Positions 15,557 to 24,886 of a DNA stretch of 64,000 nt are shown piece by piece. Where the stretch lies: the NCBI RefSeq assembly GCF_036250695.1, contig NZ_CP109427.1, forward strand, positions 4,774,001 to 4,838,000. The letters run 5' to 3'. How positions within the stretch are numbered: position 1 is the stretch's first letter; every line of letters starts with the position of its first letter. The notes under the pieces are model-generated. The model saw nothing but the letters and a program-made list of their open reading frames with translations, did not search any database and had not been told where the DNA came from. The stretch is from Streptomyces sp. NBC_01497 (lineage in GTDB: Bacteria; Actinomycetota; Actinomycetes; Streptomycetales; Streptomycetaceae). Made by a program: the position numbers and the translations under genes.

Positions 15557-17251
15557 ATGCCAGCGACCGCGCCCGTCCTCCGCGTCGGCAACGCATCCGG
15601 CTTCTACGGCGACCGGTTCGACGCCCTCAGATCCATGCTCACCGGCGGCGAACTCGACGTCCTGACCGGTGACTACCTCGCCGAGCTGACCATGCTGATC
15701 CTCGGCCGGGACCGCCTGAAGGACCCCTCGGCCGGCTACGCGCGCACGTTCTTGCGGCAGTTGGAGGACACTCTCGGCCTCGCCCACGACAAAGGCGTCC
15801 GCATCGTCACCAACGCCGGCGGTCTCCATCCGGCCGGACTGGCGGACGCCGTGCGGAAGTTGGCGGACCGGCTCGGCGTTCCGGCGCGCGTGGCACATGT
15901 GGAGGGCGACGAACTCGCCGGTCACGAAGGGACACTGACCGCCCACGCCTACCTCGGTGGCGCGGGGATCACCGCCTGTCTGCGCGCGGGCGCGGACATC
16001 GTCGTCACCGGCCGCGTCACGGACGCCGCCCTCGTCACCGGTCCGGCCGCCGCGCACTTCGGCTGGGACGTGACGGATCCCGGTGATCTCGACGCCTTCG
16101 CGGGCGCCGTCGTCGCCGGGCACCTCCTGGAGTGCGGCGCCCAGGTCACCGGCGGCAACTACGCGTTCTTCGCGGACCACGACGTGCGGCGGCCCGGCTT
16201 CCCGCTCGCCGAGATCAGCGCCGACGGATCCGCCGTGATCACCAAGCACCCGGGCACCGGCGGTGTCGTCGACGTGGGGACGGTCACCGCTCAACTCCTC
16301 TACGAGACCGCCGGCGCCCGGTACGCGGGACCCGATGTGACCGCGCGGCTCGACACCGTACGGCTGCGCGGCCAGGGACCCGACCGGGTCGCCGTCAGCG
16401 GGACCCGCGGAGAGCCGCCACCGCCCACGCTCAAGGCCGGACTGACCCGGATCGGCGGCTGGCGCAACGAGGTGGTGTTCGTCCTCACGGGCCTCGACGT
16501 CGACGCCAAGGCCGCGCTCGTACGCGGGCAGGTGGAGGACGCCCTCGCCGGGCGCCGTCCGGCTGGCGTCCGCTGGGAGCTGGCCCGTACAGACCACCAG
16601 GACGCGGACACCGAGGAGGCCGCGAGCGCGCTGCTGCGGCTCGTCGTGCGCGACAGCGACCCCGAGGCCGTGGGCCGCGCCGTCACGGGGGCCGCCGTCG
16701 AGCTGGCGCTCGCCTCGTACCCCGGGTTCCATGTCACCGCCCCGCCGGGGAAGGGGTCGCCGTACGGGGTGTTCGAGGCGGTGGGCGTGGCCCGCGGGAC
16801 GGTGCGCCATCTCGCGGTACTGCCGGACGGCGAGCGCGTACGAGTGCCGGAGCCGGTGGACTTCCTGGAGCTCGCGGACGTCGCGGCGCCGGCGTTGCCC
16901 TCTCCACCGCCCGCCGGTCCCACGCGCCGGGCCCCGCTCGGCCGGGTCGTCGGCGCGCGCAGCGGCGACAAGGGCGGCGACGCCAATCTGGGGGTGTGGG
17001 CGCGCGACGACGAGGCGTGGCGGTGGCTCGCCCACACGCTGACCACCGAGGCGCTGCGCACTCTCCTGCCGGAGACGGCAGGCCTGCGCGTCGAGCGGCA
17101 TGTCCTGCCCGGCCTGCGCGCCCTGAACTTCACCCTCCACGGACTCCTCGGCGAGGGCGCCGCCTCGGCCGCGCGCTTCGATCCGCAGGCCAAGGCCCTG
17201 GGGGAGTGGCTGCGTTCGCGCCACACGGACATACCGGAGGTGCTGCTGTGA
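15557..17251 (+). CDS. AtuA-family protein (acyclic terpene utilisation-like, DUF1446)
   Basis: A 564-residue cytoplasmic protein of the AtuA family. Family markers are the N-terminal GNASGFYGDRFDA, the middle VTGRVTDAALVTGPAAAHFGW and ECGAQVTGGNYAFF. The C-terminal extension includes RSGDKGGDANLGVWAR. AtuA is needed for citronellol/geraniol degradation in Pseudomonas; its exact reaction is not settled, though it acts beside geranyl-CoA carboxylase. ATG 15557 follows GGGGGAAGGGAG. Its TGA overlaps the GTG of the carboxyltransferase gene, so the two are translationally coupled. The whole cluster is preceded by a palindromic operator. Family membership is clear; that the substrate is a terpenoid is inference. 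Confidence 0.88.
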   Translation: MPATAPVLRVGNASGFYGDRFDALRSMLTGGELDVLTGDYLAELTMLILGRDRLKDPSAGYARTFLRQLEDTLGLAHDKGVRIVTNAGGLHPAGLADAVRKLADRLGVPARVAHVEGDELAGHEGTLTAHAYLGGAGITACLRAGADIVVTGRVTDAALVTGPAAAHFGWDVTDPGDLDAFAGAVVAGHLLECGAQVTGGNYAFFADHDVRRPGFPLAEISADGSAVITKHPGTGGVVDVGTVTAQLLYETAGARYAGPDVTARLDTVRLRGQGPDRVAVSGTRGEPPPPTLKAGLTRIGGWRNEVVFVLTGLDVDAKAALVRGQVEDALAGRRPAGVRWELARTDHQDADTEEAASALLRLVVRDSDPEAVGRAVTGAAVELALASYPGFHVTAPPGKGSPYGVFEAVGVARGTVRHLAVLPDGERVRVPEPVDFLELADVAAPALPSPPPAGPTRRAPLGRVVGARSGDKGGDANLGVWARDDEAWRWLAHTLTTEALRTLLPETAGLRVERHVLPGLRALNFTLHGLLGEGAASAARFDPQAKALGEWLRSRHTDIPEVLL

Positions 17252-18858
17252 CCACCGAGACCGACCCCCCGGGCACGACCCCCCACGAGCCGCCGGCACC
17301 CCCCGTCCCGCCCCGCGGCGCCATGCTCGACAAGCTTGCCGAACTGGCCGCCGAGCACGGCAAGGCACTGGCGGGCGGCGGCGAGCGCTATGTCGAGCGC
17401 CACCGCCGCCGGGGCAAGCTCCTCGCCCGCGAACGCGTCGAGCTGCTGCTCGACCCGGACACTCCGTTCCTCGAACTCTCCCCGCTCGCCGCGTGGGGCA
17501 GCGACTATCCGGTGGGCGCCTCCCTGGTGACCGGCATCGGCGTCGTGTCCGGCGTCGAATGCGTGATCAGCGCCAACGACCCGACCGTGCGTGGCGGCGC
17601 GTCCAACCCGTGGACACTGAAGAAGGCCCTGCGGGCGGGCGAGATCGCGTACACCAACCGGCTCCCGCTGATCAGCCTGGTCGAGTCGGGCGGTGCCGAT
17701 CTCCCGTCGCAGAAGGAGATCTTCGTCCCGGGCGGCGCGCTGTTCCGCGACCTGACCCGGCTGTCCGCCGCCGGAATCCCCACGGTGGCCGTCGTGTTCG
17801 GCAACTCCACCGCGGGCGGCGCGTACGTGCCCGGCACGTCCGACCACACCGTCATGATCCGCGAGAGGTCCAAGGTGTTCCTGGGCGGGCCGCCGCTCGT
17901 GAAGATGGCGACCGGCGAGGAGAGCGATGACGAATCCCTCGGCGGCGCCGCCATGCACGCCCGCACGTCCGGGCTCGCGGACCACTTCGCCGAGGACGAG
18001 CAGGACGCGCTGCGGCAGGCGCGGCGGATCGTCGCGCGCTTCAACCACCGTAAGCCGGGCGGCGATCCGGGTCCTGCCGCGCCGCCCGCGTACGACGCGG
18101 AGGAACTGCTCGACATCGTCCCCGCCGACCTGCGCACGCCCTTCGATCCGCGGGAGGTCGTGGTGCGGATCGTGGACGGTTCGGTCTTCGACGAGTTCAA
18201 GCCGCTCTACGGGCCGAGCCTGGTGACCGGCTGGGCCGAACTGCACGGCTATCCGGTCGGCGTCCTCGCCAACGCGCAGGGGGTGCTGTTCTCCGCCGAG
18301 TCGCAGAAGGCGGCCCAGTTCATCCAGTTGGCGAACCAGCGCGACATCCCCCTGGTGTTCCTGCACAACACCACCGGCTACATGGTCGGCACGGAGTACG
18401 AGCAGGGCGGCATCATCAAGCACGGCGCCATGATGATCAACGCCGTCGCCAACTCGACGGTCCCGCACCTGTCCGTGCTCCTCGGCGCCTCCTACGGCGC
18501 CGGGCACTACGGCATGTGCGGGCGGGCCTACGACCCGCGCTTCCTGTTCTCCTGGCCGAGCGCCAAGTCCGCCGTGATGGGCCCCCAGCAGCTCGCGGGT
18601 GTGCTCTCGATCGTCGCCCGCGCCGCCGCGCAGGCCCGCGGCCAGGCGTACGACGAGGAGGGCGACGCGGCGCTGCGGGCCGCCGTCGAGGCGCAGATCG
18701 AGGCCGAGTCGCTGCCGGTGTTCCTGTCGGGGCGGCTGTACGACGACGGTGTCATCGACCCGCGCGACACGAGGACCGTGCTCGGTCTGTGCCTGTCGGC
18801 GGTGCACAACGCGCCGGTGCGGGGGGTGCGGGGCGGGTTCGGTGTGTTCCGGATGTGA
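17248..18858 (+). CDS. Acyl-CoA carboxylase carboxyltransferase (beta) subunit
   Basis: A 536-residue crotonase-fold carboxyltransferase of the methylcrotonyl/geranyl-CoA carboxylase type. N-terminal RHRRRGKLLARERVELLLDP, then LVESGGADLPSQKEIF and FGNSTAGGAYVPG are typical of the N half. The C half shows LVFLHNTTGYMVGTEYEQGG, which is more like MCC/GCC beta than propionyl-CoA carboxylase. It moves the carboxyl group from biotin on the alpha subunit to an alpha,beta-unsaturated acyl-CoA. GTG 17248 overlaps the AtuA stop by 4 bp. The alpha subunit gene follows after 109 bp. Together with the dehydrogenase and hydratase this forms a leucine/terpenoid-like acyl-CoA module. Confidence 0.92.
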   Translation: MTTETDPPGTTPHEPPAPPVPPRGAMLDKLAELAAEHGKALAGGGERYVERHRRRGKLLARERVELLLDPDTPFLELSPLAAWGSDYPVGASLVTGIGVVSGVECVISANDPTVRGGASNPWTLKKALRAGEIAYTNRLPLISLVESGGADLPSQKEIFVPGGALFRDLTRLSAAGIPTVAVVFGNSTAGGAYVPGTSDHTVMIRERSKVFLGGPPLVKMATGEESDDESLGGAAMHARTSGLADHFAEDEQDALRQARRIVARFNHRKPGGDPGPAAPPAYDAEELLDIVPADLRTPFDPREVVVRIVDGSVFDEFKPLYGPSLVTGWAELHGYPVGVLANAQGVLFSAESQKAAQFIQLANQRDIPLVFLHNTTGYMVGTEYEQGGIIKHGAMMINAVANSTVPHLSVLLGASYGAGHYGMCGRAYDPRFLFSWPSAKSAVMGPQQLAGVLSIVARAAAQARGQAYDEEGDAALRAAVEAQIEAESLPVFLSGRLYDDGVIDPRDTRTVLGLCLSAVHNAPVRGVRGGFGVFRM

Positions 18859-18967
18859 GCGCGCGCAGTGCTTCGGTGGGCGGCGGGCCCACGGGCGCCG
18901 GCGATCCGCCCGCGGGCGGCGAAGCCGGGGGAGAAGTCAGTGGTGGAAGAGGGCGAGAGGTCCGGCG

Positions 18968-21178
18968 ATGATCACATCCGTTCTGGTGGCCAACCGCGGC
19001 GAGATCGCGTGCCGCGTGTTCCGCACCTGCCGTGCGCTCGGCATCGCGACCGTCGCCGTGTACTCCGACGCCGACGCGGGGGCCCTGCACGTACGCGACG
19101 CGGACTGCGCCGTACGGCTGCCGGGCACGGCGTCCGCCGACACGTACCTGCGGGGCGCCGCGATCGTGCGCGCGGCCCTTTCGGCGGGTGCCGACGCCGT
19201 CCACCCGGGCTACGGATTCCTGTCCGAGAGCGCCGCGTTCGCCCGTGCCGTCGAGGACGCGGGGCTGTGCTGGATCGGGCCGCCGCCCTCGGCCGTCGAG
19301 GAGATGGCGTCCAAGACGCGTGCGAAGAAGCTGATGGCCGCCGCCGGGGTGCCGCTGCTCGCCCCTGTCGATCCGGCGCGGGCGAGCGCCGCCGATCTCC
19401 CGCTGCTGGTCAAGGCCGCGGCCGGGGGCGGCGGGCGCGGCATGCGGATCGTCCGGGACCTCGGTGTGCTGCCCGGCGAACTGGCGGCGGCCCGGGCCGA
19501 GGCGCAGGCGGCGTTCGGGGACGGCGAGGTCTTCGTCGAGCCGTACGTGGAGCGCGGCCGGCATGTCGAGGTGCAGGTGCTCGCCGACGCGCACGGCACG
19601 GTGTGGACGCTCGGCACCCGGGACTGCTCGCTCCAGCGGCGCCATCAGAAGGTGATCGAGGAGGCGCCGGCACCGGGCCTCACGCCGGAGCTGACCGGGG
19701 CGCTGTACGAGGCGTCCGTGGCCGCGGCGCGCGCGGTCGGCTACCGGGGTGCGGGGACCGTGGAGTTCCTTCTCGCACCGGACGGGCGGCCGTACTTCCT
19801 GGAGATGAACACCCGCCTCCAGGTGGAACACCCGGTCACGGAGGAGGTGTTCGGGACGGACCTGGTGGCCTGGCAGCTCGCGGTGGCGGAGGGCGCCGCG
19901 CTGCCGCCCGAAGCGCCGTCGCCGTCGGGTCACGCGGTCGAGGCGCGGCTGTACGCGGAGGACCCGGCGCGCGGCTGGGCGCCCGGGACGGGGCGGATCG
20001 AGGCCCTGGACGTCCTGGCAGGACCGGCCGGGGCGGGGGCGGCCCCCGGGACGCGGGTACGGGTCGACGCCGGGTACGCGGCGGGTGACACCGTCGGTGT
20101 GCACTACGACGCGCTGCTGGCGAAGGTCGTCGCCCGGGCGCCCACCCGCGCCGCGGCGATCCGGGCTCTCGCACAGGCGTTGCGGCGGGCCCGGTTGCAC
20201 GGGCCGGCCACCAACCGGGACCTGCTCGTGGGCTCGCTCTCGCATCCGGACTTCACCGGCGCGGACCGGCTCGACACCGGTTTCTACGACCGCAACCTCG
20301 CCGGACTCACCGCTCCGCCGGCCGGGCCGGGCGCCCGCTGCGCGGCCCTCGCCGCGGCCCTCGCGGACGCGGCGGCCCGCAGGGCGGCACCGGGTGCGGG
20401 AGCCGGGGTGCCGGCGCGGATCGGCGGCTGGCGCAATGTGCCCTCACGCCCGCAGAGCAAGACGTACGAGGTGTCCTGGCCCTCCGGGGCGGGCGGCGGC
20501 GTGCCGTTGGAGGTGCGCTACCGCACGGGCCGCGACGGGTACGCAGTCGATTCCGGGCCGGGCGGGGAGAGCGAGGGCGGTGGCATCCGGGTCGTCGCGG
20601 TGTCTCCCGCCCGGGTGAGTCTCGAAGTCGACGGCCTGGTACGGCACTTCGACGTCGCGAGCTACCCGGCCGACGGCACCGGCACCGGCGTCGGCCGTGG
20701 TGGCCCCCGGGGCGCCGGGAGCGATTCCGGCACCGGCGAGCACGCGGTGTATGTCGACAGCGCGGGCCTCGGCTCGTACCGCCTGCGGGCGCTGCCGCGC
20801 TTCACCGACCCGGGCGGGCCCACCGAGGCGGGCTCCCTGCTCGCGCCGATGCCGGGCACCGTCGTGCGGGTCGCCGACGGCCTGGCGGAGGGCGTCTCGG
20901 TGGAGGCGGGTACGCCGCTGGTGTGGCTGGAGGCCATGAAGATGGAGCACCGCGTCACCGCTCCGGCCGCCGGGACGGTCGCGGCGCTGCACGCGGTGCC
21001 GGGCCGGCAGGTCGAGATGGGGGCGCTCCTCGCCGTCATCACGCCCCGGGCGCCGAAGACGCCGGACGAGGCGGGCGCCGCCCCCGCACAGCACCGCACG
21101 CAGGGCACAGCACCGCACCCCACAGCACACGACGCGGCACCACGAGGCCAGGGAAGCGAACCGGAGGAGACGCCATGA
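18968..21178 (+). CDS. Acyl-CoA carboxylase biotin carboxylase/BCCP (alpha) subunit
   Basis: A 736-residue biotin-dependent subunit. The ATP-grasp biotin carboxylase covers about residues 1-445 (VLVANRGEIACRVFRTCR start, the glycine-rich KAAAGGGGRGM, EMNTRLQVEHPVTE). A linker domain follows, and a biotinyl carrier domain closes it with WLEAMKMEHRV; the biotinylated Lys is residue 658. After the carrier domain a poorly conserved Pro/Thr/His-rich tail of about 40 residues is present. It carboxylates its own biotin with bicarbonate and ATP. ATG 18968 follows GAGAGG. The ATGA overlap (21175-21178) couples it to the acyl-CoA dehydrogenase gene. It partners with the beta subunit upstream. Confidence 0.93.
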   Translation: MITSVLVANRGEIACRVFRTCRALGIATVAVYSDADAGALHVRDADCAVRLPGTASADTYLRGAAIVRAALSAGADAVHPGYGFLSESAAFARAVEDAGLCWIGPPPSAVEEMASKTRAKKLMAAAGVPLLAPVDPARASAADLPLLVKAAAGGGGRGMRIVRDLGVLPGELAAARAEAQAAFGDGEVFVEPYVERGRHVEVQVLADAHGTVWTLGTRDCSLQRRHQKVIEEAPAPGLTPELTGALYEASVAAARAVGYRGAGTVEFLLAPDGRPYFLEMNTRLQVEHPVTEEVFGTDLVAWQLAVAEGAALPPEAPSPSGHAVEARLYAEDPARGWAPGTGRIEALDVLAGPAGAGAAPGTRVRVDAGYAAGDTVGVHYDALLAKVVARAPTRAAAIRALAQALRRARLHGPATNRDLLVGSLSHPDFTGADRLDTGFYDRNLAGLTAPPAGPGARCAALAAALADAAARRAAPGAGAGVPARIGGWRNVPSRPQSKTYEVSWPSGAGGGVPLEVRYRTGRDGYAVDSGPGGESEGGGIRVVAVSPARVSLEVDGLVRHFDVASYPADGTGTGVGRGGPRGAGSDSGTGEHAVYVDSAGLGSYRLRALPRFTDPGGPTEAGSLLAPMPGTVVRVADGLAEGVSVEAGTPLVWLEAMKMEHRVTAPAAGTVAALHAVPGRQVEMGALLAVITPRAPKTPDEAGAAPAQHRTQGTAPHPTAHDAAPRGQGSEPEETP

Positions 21179-22332
21179 GCGGCGGGAACGGCACGGCGAG
21201 CACCGTCATCGAGACGACGGAACAACGCGACCTGCGGGCCGCCGTCGCCCGGCTCGGCGCCCGGCACGGCGCGGGCTACGACCGGGAAGCGCTCTGGTCC
21301 GAGGCGGGCAAGCTCGGCTACCTCGGTGTGAACCTGCCCCAGGAGCACGGCGGCGGAGGCCGGGGCGTCGAGGAACTGTCCATAGTCCTTGAGGAGTTGG
21401 GTGCCCAGGGCTGCCCGCTCCTGCTGCTGATCGTGTCGCCCGCGATCTGCGGCACCGTGATCGCCCGGTTCGGTTCGAAGGAGCAGAAGCGGCGGTGGCT
21501 GCCGGGGCTCGCCGACGGCACGCTCACCATGGCGTTCGGCATCACCGAGCCGGACGCGGGCTCCAACTCGCACCGCATCACCACCACCGCGCGCAGGGCC
21601 GAGGACGGCGGCTGGATCCTGACCGGCCGCAAGGTGTTCGTCTCGGGCGTCGACATCGCGGACGCGACGCTGATCGTCGGCCGTACCCAGGACGCGCGCA
21701 CGGGGAAGCTGAAGCCGTGCCTGTTCATCGTCCCGCGCGACGCGGAGGGGTTCCGGCGGACCCCCATCGAGATGGAACTGCGGGCGGTGGAGAAGCAGTT
21801 CGAGCTGCTGCTCGACGACGTGCGGCTGCCCGCCGACGCGCTCGTCGGGGACGAGGACGCGGGGCTGCTCCAGCTGTTCGCCGGACTCAACCCGGAACGC
21901 GTCATGACGGCCGCCTTCGCGATCGGCATGGGCAGGTACGCACTGGGCAAGGCCGTCGCCTACGCGAAGGAACGCACGGTGTGGGGCACCCCCATCGGTG
22001 CGCACCAGGCCCTCGCGCACCCCCTGGCCCAGGCGCACATCGAACTCGAACTCGCCCGGTTGATGATGCAGAAGGCGGCCCGGCTGTACGACGCGGGCGA
22101 TGACGTCGCGGCGGGCGAGGCAGCCAACATGGCGAAGTACGCGGCGGGCGAGGCGTGCGTCAAGGCCGTCGACCAGGCGGTCCAGACCCTCGGCGGCAAC
22201 GGCCTCACCCGCGAGTACGGGCTCGGGCAGCTGATCACAGCGTCACGCGTGGCCCGGATCGCGCCGGTGAGCAGGGAGATGATCCTGAACTACGTCTCGC
22301 ACCAGTCGCTGGGTCTGCCCAAGTCGTACTGA
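21175..22332 (+). CDS. Acyl-CoA dehydrogenase (AtuD-like)
   Basis: A 385-residue flavoprotein that introduces a 2,3 double bond into an acyl-CoA, in the cytoplasm. Recognised by MAFGITEPDAGSNSHRITTTA (flavin/substrate loop), GRKVFVSGVDIADA, ERTVWGTPIGAHQALAHPLA and TLGGNGLTREYG. At the usual position of the catalytic Glu (YEGT in medium-chain enzymes) this protein reads APVS, so the base must come from elsewhere, as in isovaleryl-CoA-type enzymes, or the chemistry differs. ATG overlaps the preceding stop by 4 bp. In the cluster it would generate the unsaturated acyl-CoA that the carboxylase uses. A 174-bp gap separates it from the hydratase. Confidence 0.9.
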   Translation: MSGGNGTASTVIETTEQRDLRAAVARLGARHGAGYDREALWSEAGKLGYLGVNLPQEHGGGGRGVEELSIVLEELGAQGCPLLLLIVSPAICGTVIARFGSKEQKRRWLPGLADGTLTMAFGITEPDAGSNSHRITTTARRAEDGGWILTGRKVFVSGVDIADATLIVGRTQDARTGKLKPCLFIVPRDAEGFRRTPIEMELRAVEKQFELLLDDVRLPADALVGDEDAGLLQLFAGLNPERVMTAAFAIGMGRYALGKAVAYAKERTVWGTPIGAHQALAHPLAQAHIELELARLMMQKAARLYDAGDDVAAGEAANMAKYAAGEACVKAVDQAVQTLGGNGLTREYGLGQLITASRVARIAPVSREMILNYVSHQSLGLPKSY

Positions 22333-22506
22333 CCCGACGCCGCCGGTCCCGGATCCGACGCGGCCGGTCCCTCCGGGGCAAACGCCGAACCCTTCAGGGA
22401 AAGGGGGCAGGAGGGCGTACATTGTCCGTTTCCCCGGAGGCCCGCAGGGGCTCCGCCCGGCGGCACGGGCCCCGGGCCGACCGATCGACACGAAGGAAGA
22501 TGCTGT

Positions 22507-23301
22507 GTGACGGGACATTCGGCAGCGCAGGGCACAGGCGCCGGGCCGGCGGGCACCGGCCCCGGGGCTCCCGTCGTACGCTCCGCGCACGAGCGCGGGA
22601 TCACGACGCTCACTCTCGACTCGCCCGCGAACCGCAACGCCCTCTCGGCGCGCCTGGTACGGGAGTTGAGCGAGGAACTCGCGCGCTGCGCGCAGGACCG
22701 GGCGGTACGGGCGGTGGTGCTGACGCACACCGGCACGACGTTCAGCGCGGGAGCGGACCTGAAGTCCCCCGCCAACCCGTACACGTTCGTCGGCCTGATG
22801 CGGCAGATCATCGAACTCCCGAAACCGGTGGTGGCGCGGGTCAGCGGCCACGTCAGGGCGGGCGGCCTCGGGCTCGTCGGTGCGTGCGACATGGCGGTGG
22901 CGGACCGCACGTCCGACTTCGCGTTCACGGAGGTACGGATCGGGGTCGCGCCGGCGGTGATCTCGATGCCGCTCCTGCCGCGCATCGACCCGCGCGCGGC
23001 GTCCCGCTACTACCTGACAGGTGAGTTGTTCGACGCGACGGCCGCCGAGGCGGCGGGGCTCCTCACGGCGGCGGCCGATGATGTCGACGCGGCGCTGTCC
23101 GGCCTGCTCGACGGGCTGCGCAGGGCGTCGCCGCAGGGGCTCGCGGAGGCGAAGAAGCTCCTGACACTCGATGTGCTGGAGGCCTTCGACCGGCACGCGG
23201 AGGACCTCGTGCAGCGGTCCGCCTCGTACTTCATCACGCCGGAGGCGCGGGAGGGCATCGCGGCGTTCATGGAGCGGCGGGACCCGGCGTGGGTGAGGTA
23301 G
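22507..23301 (+). CDS. Enoyl-CoA hydratase/isomerase (AtuE-like)
   Basis: A 264-residue crotonase-superfamily protein. Residues 1-30 are low complexity; the fold starts with ITTLTLDSPANRNALSARLV. The oxyanion-hole segments are FSAGADLKSP and GGLGLVGACDMAVA. In hydratases two Glu are normally catalytic; here GACDM and the following ITEVRIGVAP-like helix (FTEVRIGVAPAVI) are visible. By analogy with AtuE/LiuC it would hydrate the carboxylated enoyl-CoA. GTG 22507 is preceded by GAAGGA. It overlaps the TetR gene by 13 bp, so the regulator is co-transcribed. The gap before it (22333-22506) may hold an internal promoter but I see no clear one. Confidence 0.88.
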   Translation: MTGHSAAQGTGAGPAGTGPGAPVVRSAHERGITTLTLDSPANRNALSARLVRELSEELARCAQDRAVRAVVLTHTGTTFSAGADLKSPANPYTFVGLMRQIIELPKPVVARVSGHVRAGGLGLVGACDMAVADRTSDFAFTEVRIGVAPAVISMPLLPRIDPRAASRYYLTGELFDATAAEAAGLLTAAADDVDAALSGLLDGLRRASPQGLAEAKKLLTLDVLEAFDRHAEDLVQRSASYFITPEAREGIAAFMERRDPAWVR

Positions 23302-23966
23302 ACGCGCACCGCGGGGAGCCGGCCGGCGCCCCGCCGGCGGCCACGGGAACGCCCCCGGGCGGCCCTGCCGCGACGGTCCCCGGGGAGCCGAAGCAGGACC
23401 GCAGCCGGGCCACCCGGCGGCGGCTGCTGGCGGCGGCCGTCAGCTGCCTCGCCGAACGCGGCTGGGCAGGGTCCACGGTCATGGTCGTCGCCGAACGCGC
23501 GGGCGTCTCGCGCGGTGCCGCCCAGCACCATTTCCCCACCCGCGAGGACCTGTTCGTGGCGGCCGTCGAGTACATGGCCGAGGAACGCTCCCGTGCGCTC
23601 AGGGCGCTTCTCCCGCCGGGCCCCAGCCACCGGGCCGAAGCCGTCGAGGGCCTGGTCGGGCTCTACACGGGCCCGCTGTTCCGGGCGGCCCTGCACCTGT
23701 GGGTGGCGGCGGCCGACGAGGAGTACGGCGACCTGCTGCGCCCCCGGGTCGTCGAACTGGAGGCCCGGGTGGGCCGCGAGGCGCACCGCGTCGCCGTGGC
23801 ACTGCTGGCGGCCGACGAGTCCCGCCCCGGCGTGCGGGAGACGGTCCAGGGGCTGCTGGACATGGCCAGGGGCCTCGGCCTCGCCACCCTCCTCAGCGAC
23901 GACACGGCGCGCCGCTCCCGCGTCGTCGGCCAGTGGTCGGCGCTGGTGAGCCGCGCCCTGGCCTGA
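23289..23966 (+). CDS. TetR-family regulator, probable repressor of the Atu-like cluster
   Basis: A 225-residue regulator. After a 33-residue Pro/Ala/Gly lead comes the TetR domain: RSRATRRRLLAAAVSCLAER, then the HTH TVMVVAERAGVSRGAAQHHFPTRE. The C-terminal ligand-binding half is AcrR/TetR_C-like and could bind acyl-CoA. GTG 23289 overlaps the hydratase gene by 13 bp, so it is the last gene of the operon. Its likely operator is the AAACAAGCA palindrome 44 bp upstream of the first gene. Autorepression through the same promoter would follow. Ligand identity is inference from context. Confidence 0.85.
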   Translation: MGEVDAHRGEPAGAPPAATGTPPGGPAATVPGEPKQDRSRATRRRLLAAAVSCLAERGWAGSTVMVVAERAGVSRGAAQHHFPTREDLFVAAVEYMAEERSRALRALLPPGPSHRAEAVEGLVGLYTGPLFRAALHLWVAAADEEYGDLLRPRVVELEARVGREAHRVAVALLAADESRPGVRETVQGLLDMARGLGLATLLSDDTARRSRVVGQWSALVSRALA

Positions 23967-24148
23967 AGGCAACGCGCGACGGGCGGCGGTGAAGGCGGCG
24001 CGGCACCGCCGGAAGACGGGGCAGGGGCGCCGCCACGGCCCGGTCTCCGGTGCTGCCGGGCCCCGGATTCCCTGGGCGATCGCGGCCCCGGCGGGGCCCG
24101 TTGCAGGTCGGCGCGCGGCGCGGGCCGGGCCTGGGGCAGGATGGTGCC

Positions 24149-24802
24149 GTGTCTGACGAGAGTCCCGCCCCCGCCACCATGCGCGAGCAGTACCGGTCCA
24201 CGCCGCTCCTGGAGTCCGACGTGGCCGCCACGCCCATGGACCAGTTCGCCCGGTGGTTCAAGGCCACCGCCGAGTACGGGCTGCCCGAGCCCAACGCCAT
24301 GGTCGTCTCCACCGCCGACCCGCGCGGGCGCCCGTCGTCCCGTACGGTCCTGCTGAAGCAGTACGACGACCGGGGATTCGTCTTCTACACCAACTACACC
24401 TCCCGCAAGGGCGTCGAGATCACCGCGAACCCCTATGTCTCGGTGCTCTTCCCCTGGCACCGGATCGCCCGCCAGGTCATCGTCACCGGGACCGCCGCGC
24501 GCGTGGGACGTGACGAGACCGCCGCGTACTTCCGTACCAGGCCCCACGGTTCGCAGTTGGGCGCGTGGGCGAGCGAGCAGTCGGCCGCCATCGCGTCCCG
24601 GGAGGAACTGCTGGAGCGCTACGCGCTGCTCGCCGCGCGCTACCCGGAGGGCGAGCAGGTGCCGGTGCCGCCGCAGTGGGGAGGCTTCCGTGTGACGCCC
24701 GGGACCGTCGAGTTCTGGCAGGGCCACGAGAACCGGCTGCACGACCGGCTGCGGTACGTGCGGGAGGGCGAGGCCTGGCGGGTGGAACGGCTCTGCCCGT
24801 AG
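24149..24802 (+). CDS. pdxH: Pyridoxine/pyridoxamine 5'-phosphate oxidase
   Basis: A 217-residue FMN enzyme that oxidises pyridoxine or pyridoxamine 5'-phosphate to pyridoxal 5'-phosphate in vitamin B6 salvage. Recognised by [49 protein letters not shown], the [15 protein letters not shown]/dimer loop and the C-terminal [15 protein letters not shown]. The usual FWQGRPNRLHDR has Arg-Pro where this has His-Glu, a small deviation. GTG 24149 is the start, with GCAGGA upstream. It is monocistronic. PLP enzymes in the window include serC. Confidence 0.95.
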   Translation: MSDESPAPATMREQYRSTPLLESDVAATPMDQFARWFKATAEYGLPEPNAMVVSTADPRGRPSSRTVLLKQYDDRGFVFYTNYTSRKGVEITANPYVSVLFPWHRIARQVIVTGTAARVGRDETAAYFRTRPHGSQLGAWASEQSAAIASREELLERYALLAARYPEGEQVPVPPQWGGFRVTPGTVEFWQGHENRLHDRLRYVREGEAWRVERLCP

Positions 24803-24886
24803 CGGGCCGCACGGCGGCCGCGCACGGCGCCCGAACACCCGCCGCCTCAAGGGCCGTTGTCAGTGTCCGCTGGCAGGATCGCCCGC

